Assembly (NCBI GenBank): GCA_027068615.1
Contig: JAMOQV010000080.1
Location: forward strand, 1-6,472
Direction: 5' to 3'
Length of the DNA: 6,472 nt
Source of the DNA: Helicobacteraceae bacterium
Lineage (GTDB): Bacteria; Campylobacterota; Campylobacteria; Campylobacterales; Sulfurimonadaceae
The translations under genes were made by a program, and so were the position numbers. The stretch's first letter is position 1; every line of letters begins with the position of its first letter. Below the pieces are notes generated by a model, which was not told the DNA's origin, made no database searches, and worked only from the letters and a program-made list of their open reading frames with translations. Positions 5,921 to 6,472 of this stretch are shown one piece after another.

Positions 5921-6472
5921 AAAAACTACCAATAGGCATATCAACATTAAAAACAATTTTAGAAGAAGATTATATATATGTAGATAAAACAGATATAGCA
6001 TTAAATCTTATAGAAAATGGTCAATACTATTTTCTATCTCGCCCTAGAAGATTTGGAAAGAGTTTATTTTTAGATACTTTAAGAACTATATTTGATGGCG
6101 ACAAAGAGGTGTTTAAAGGTCTTAGTATCTATGATAGTGGGTATAAGTTTGAAAAGCATCCTGTTATTCGCATCAGTTTTAATGATGGGGAGTTTAGAAG
6201 TAGTGAGGGTTATAAACAAGCTATATATGAGATTTTAGATAAAAATCAAAGAGATTTAGGTATCTCTTGCCCTAAAGATTTTTCTAGTAGTGGATGCTTT
6301 AAAAGGCTTATAGAAGAAGCTTATAAAAAGTATGATAAAAAAGTAGTAGTTTTAGTAGATGAGTATGATAAACCCATACTTGACAATATAGAAAATACCC
6401 AAGAAGCTAGAAACAGAAGAGAAGATTTAAAAAACTTTTACAGTGTTATAAAAAGTAGTGATGAATATATAA
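5917..6472 (+). CDS. AAA-ATPase-like protein of the PD-(D/E)XK-associated family (3' partial)
   Basis: This frame is open from ATG 5917 to the end of the window (185 complete codons) and is cut by it. The N-terminus KLPIGISTLKTI with YVDKT (21-25), the phosphate-binding loop RPRRFGKS (42-49) and Walker B VVVLVDEYDKPIL (143-155) identify the AAA-ATPase-like family (Pfam AAA-ATPase_like) that usually carries a PD-(D/E)XK nuclease-type domain (formerly DUF1703) at its C-terminus. That second half would lie beyond the window. Such proteins occur in many copies in some bacteria, and their function is not well defined; defence or mobile-element links have been proposed. AAGAGG at 5901-5906 lies ten bases before the ATG, which overlaps the GNAT stop in an ATGA arrangement, so it is probably transcribed and translated with the sugar genes. 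No part of it suggests sugar chemistry. Confidence 0.88.
   Translation, partial: MKKLPIGISTLKTILEEDYIYVDKTDIALNLIENGQYYFLSRPRRFGKSLFLDTLRTIFDGDKEVFKGLSIYDSGYKFEKHPVIRISFNDGEFRSSEGYKQAIYEILDKNQRDLGISCPKDFSSSGCFKRLIEEAYKKYDKKVVVLVDEYDKPILDNIENTQEARNRREDLKNFYSVIKSSDEYI

Overview
The window is AT-rich (about 25% GC in the stretches I counted by hand), with heavy use of AAA, ATA and TTA codons. It carries a PseG that closely resembles the Campylobacter jejuni enzyme as I remember it. This points to a Campylobacterota (epsilonproteobacterial) genome such as Sulfurimonas, Arcobacter or Sulfurospirillum; I cannot name the species.

Layout: every gene lies on the + strand, and the window looks like the inside of one long, tightly coupled operon. 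From left to right there is (1) the last 24 codons of an unidentified, hydrophobic, probably membrane protein; (2) pseG, the UDP-sugar hydrolase of pseudaminic acid synthesis; (3) a free-standing acyl carrier protein (ACP); (4) a FabG-like short-chain dehydrogenase/reductase (SDR); (5) a compact AMP-forming ligase of the ANL superfamily; (6) a LuxE-family acyl-protein synthetase; (7) a LuxC-family acyl-CoA/acyl-protein reductase; (8) a PseH-like GNAT acyltransferase; and (9) the start of an AAA-ATPase-like protein of the type usually fused to a PD-(D/E)XK nuclease domain, cut by the window end. No gene-free stretch exceeds 4 bases, and the other gene junctions overlap by 4 to 20 bases or leave 1 base. 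I see no internal promoter, terminator, RNA gene, CRISPR array or insertion sequence.

How the genes may work together: PseG and PseH belong to the pathway UDP-GlcNAc to CMP-pseudaminic acid, the nonulosonic sugar used on flagellin and surface glycans. Here they flank a five-gene acyl-activation and reduction module (ACP, SDR, ANL ligase, LuxE, LuxC). The active-site residues I know for these families are present. LuxE and LuxC together normally turn a carboxylic acid into an aldehyde through acyl-AMP and two acyl-cysteine intermediates; no luciferase genes (luxA/luxB) or luxD thioesterase are in the window. The likely role is to prepare an unusual acyl or aldehyde-derived group for a nonulosonic acid or its glycan. 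The GNAT lacks the usual glycine-rich CoA loop, which would fit a changed acyl donor. The product is unknown, and this module is the most interesting thing in the window.
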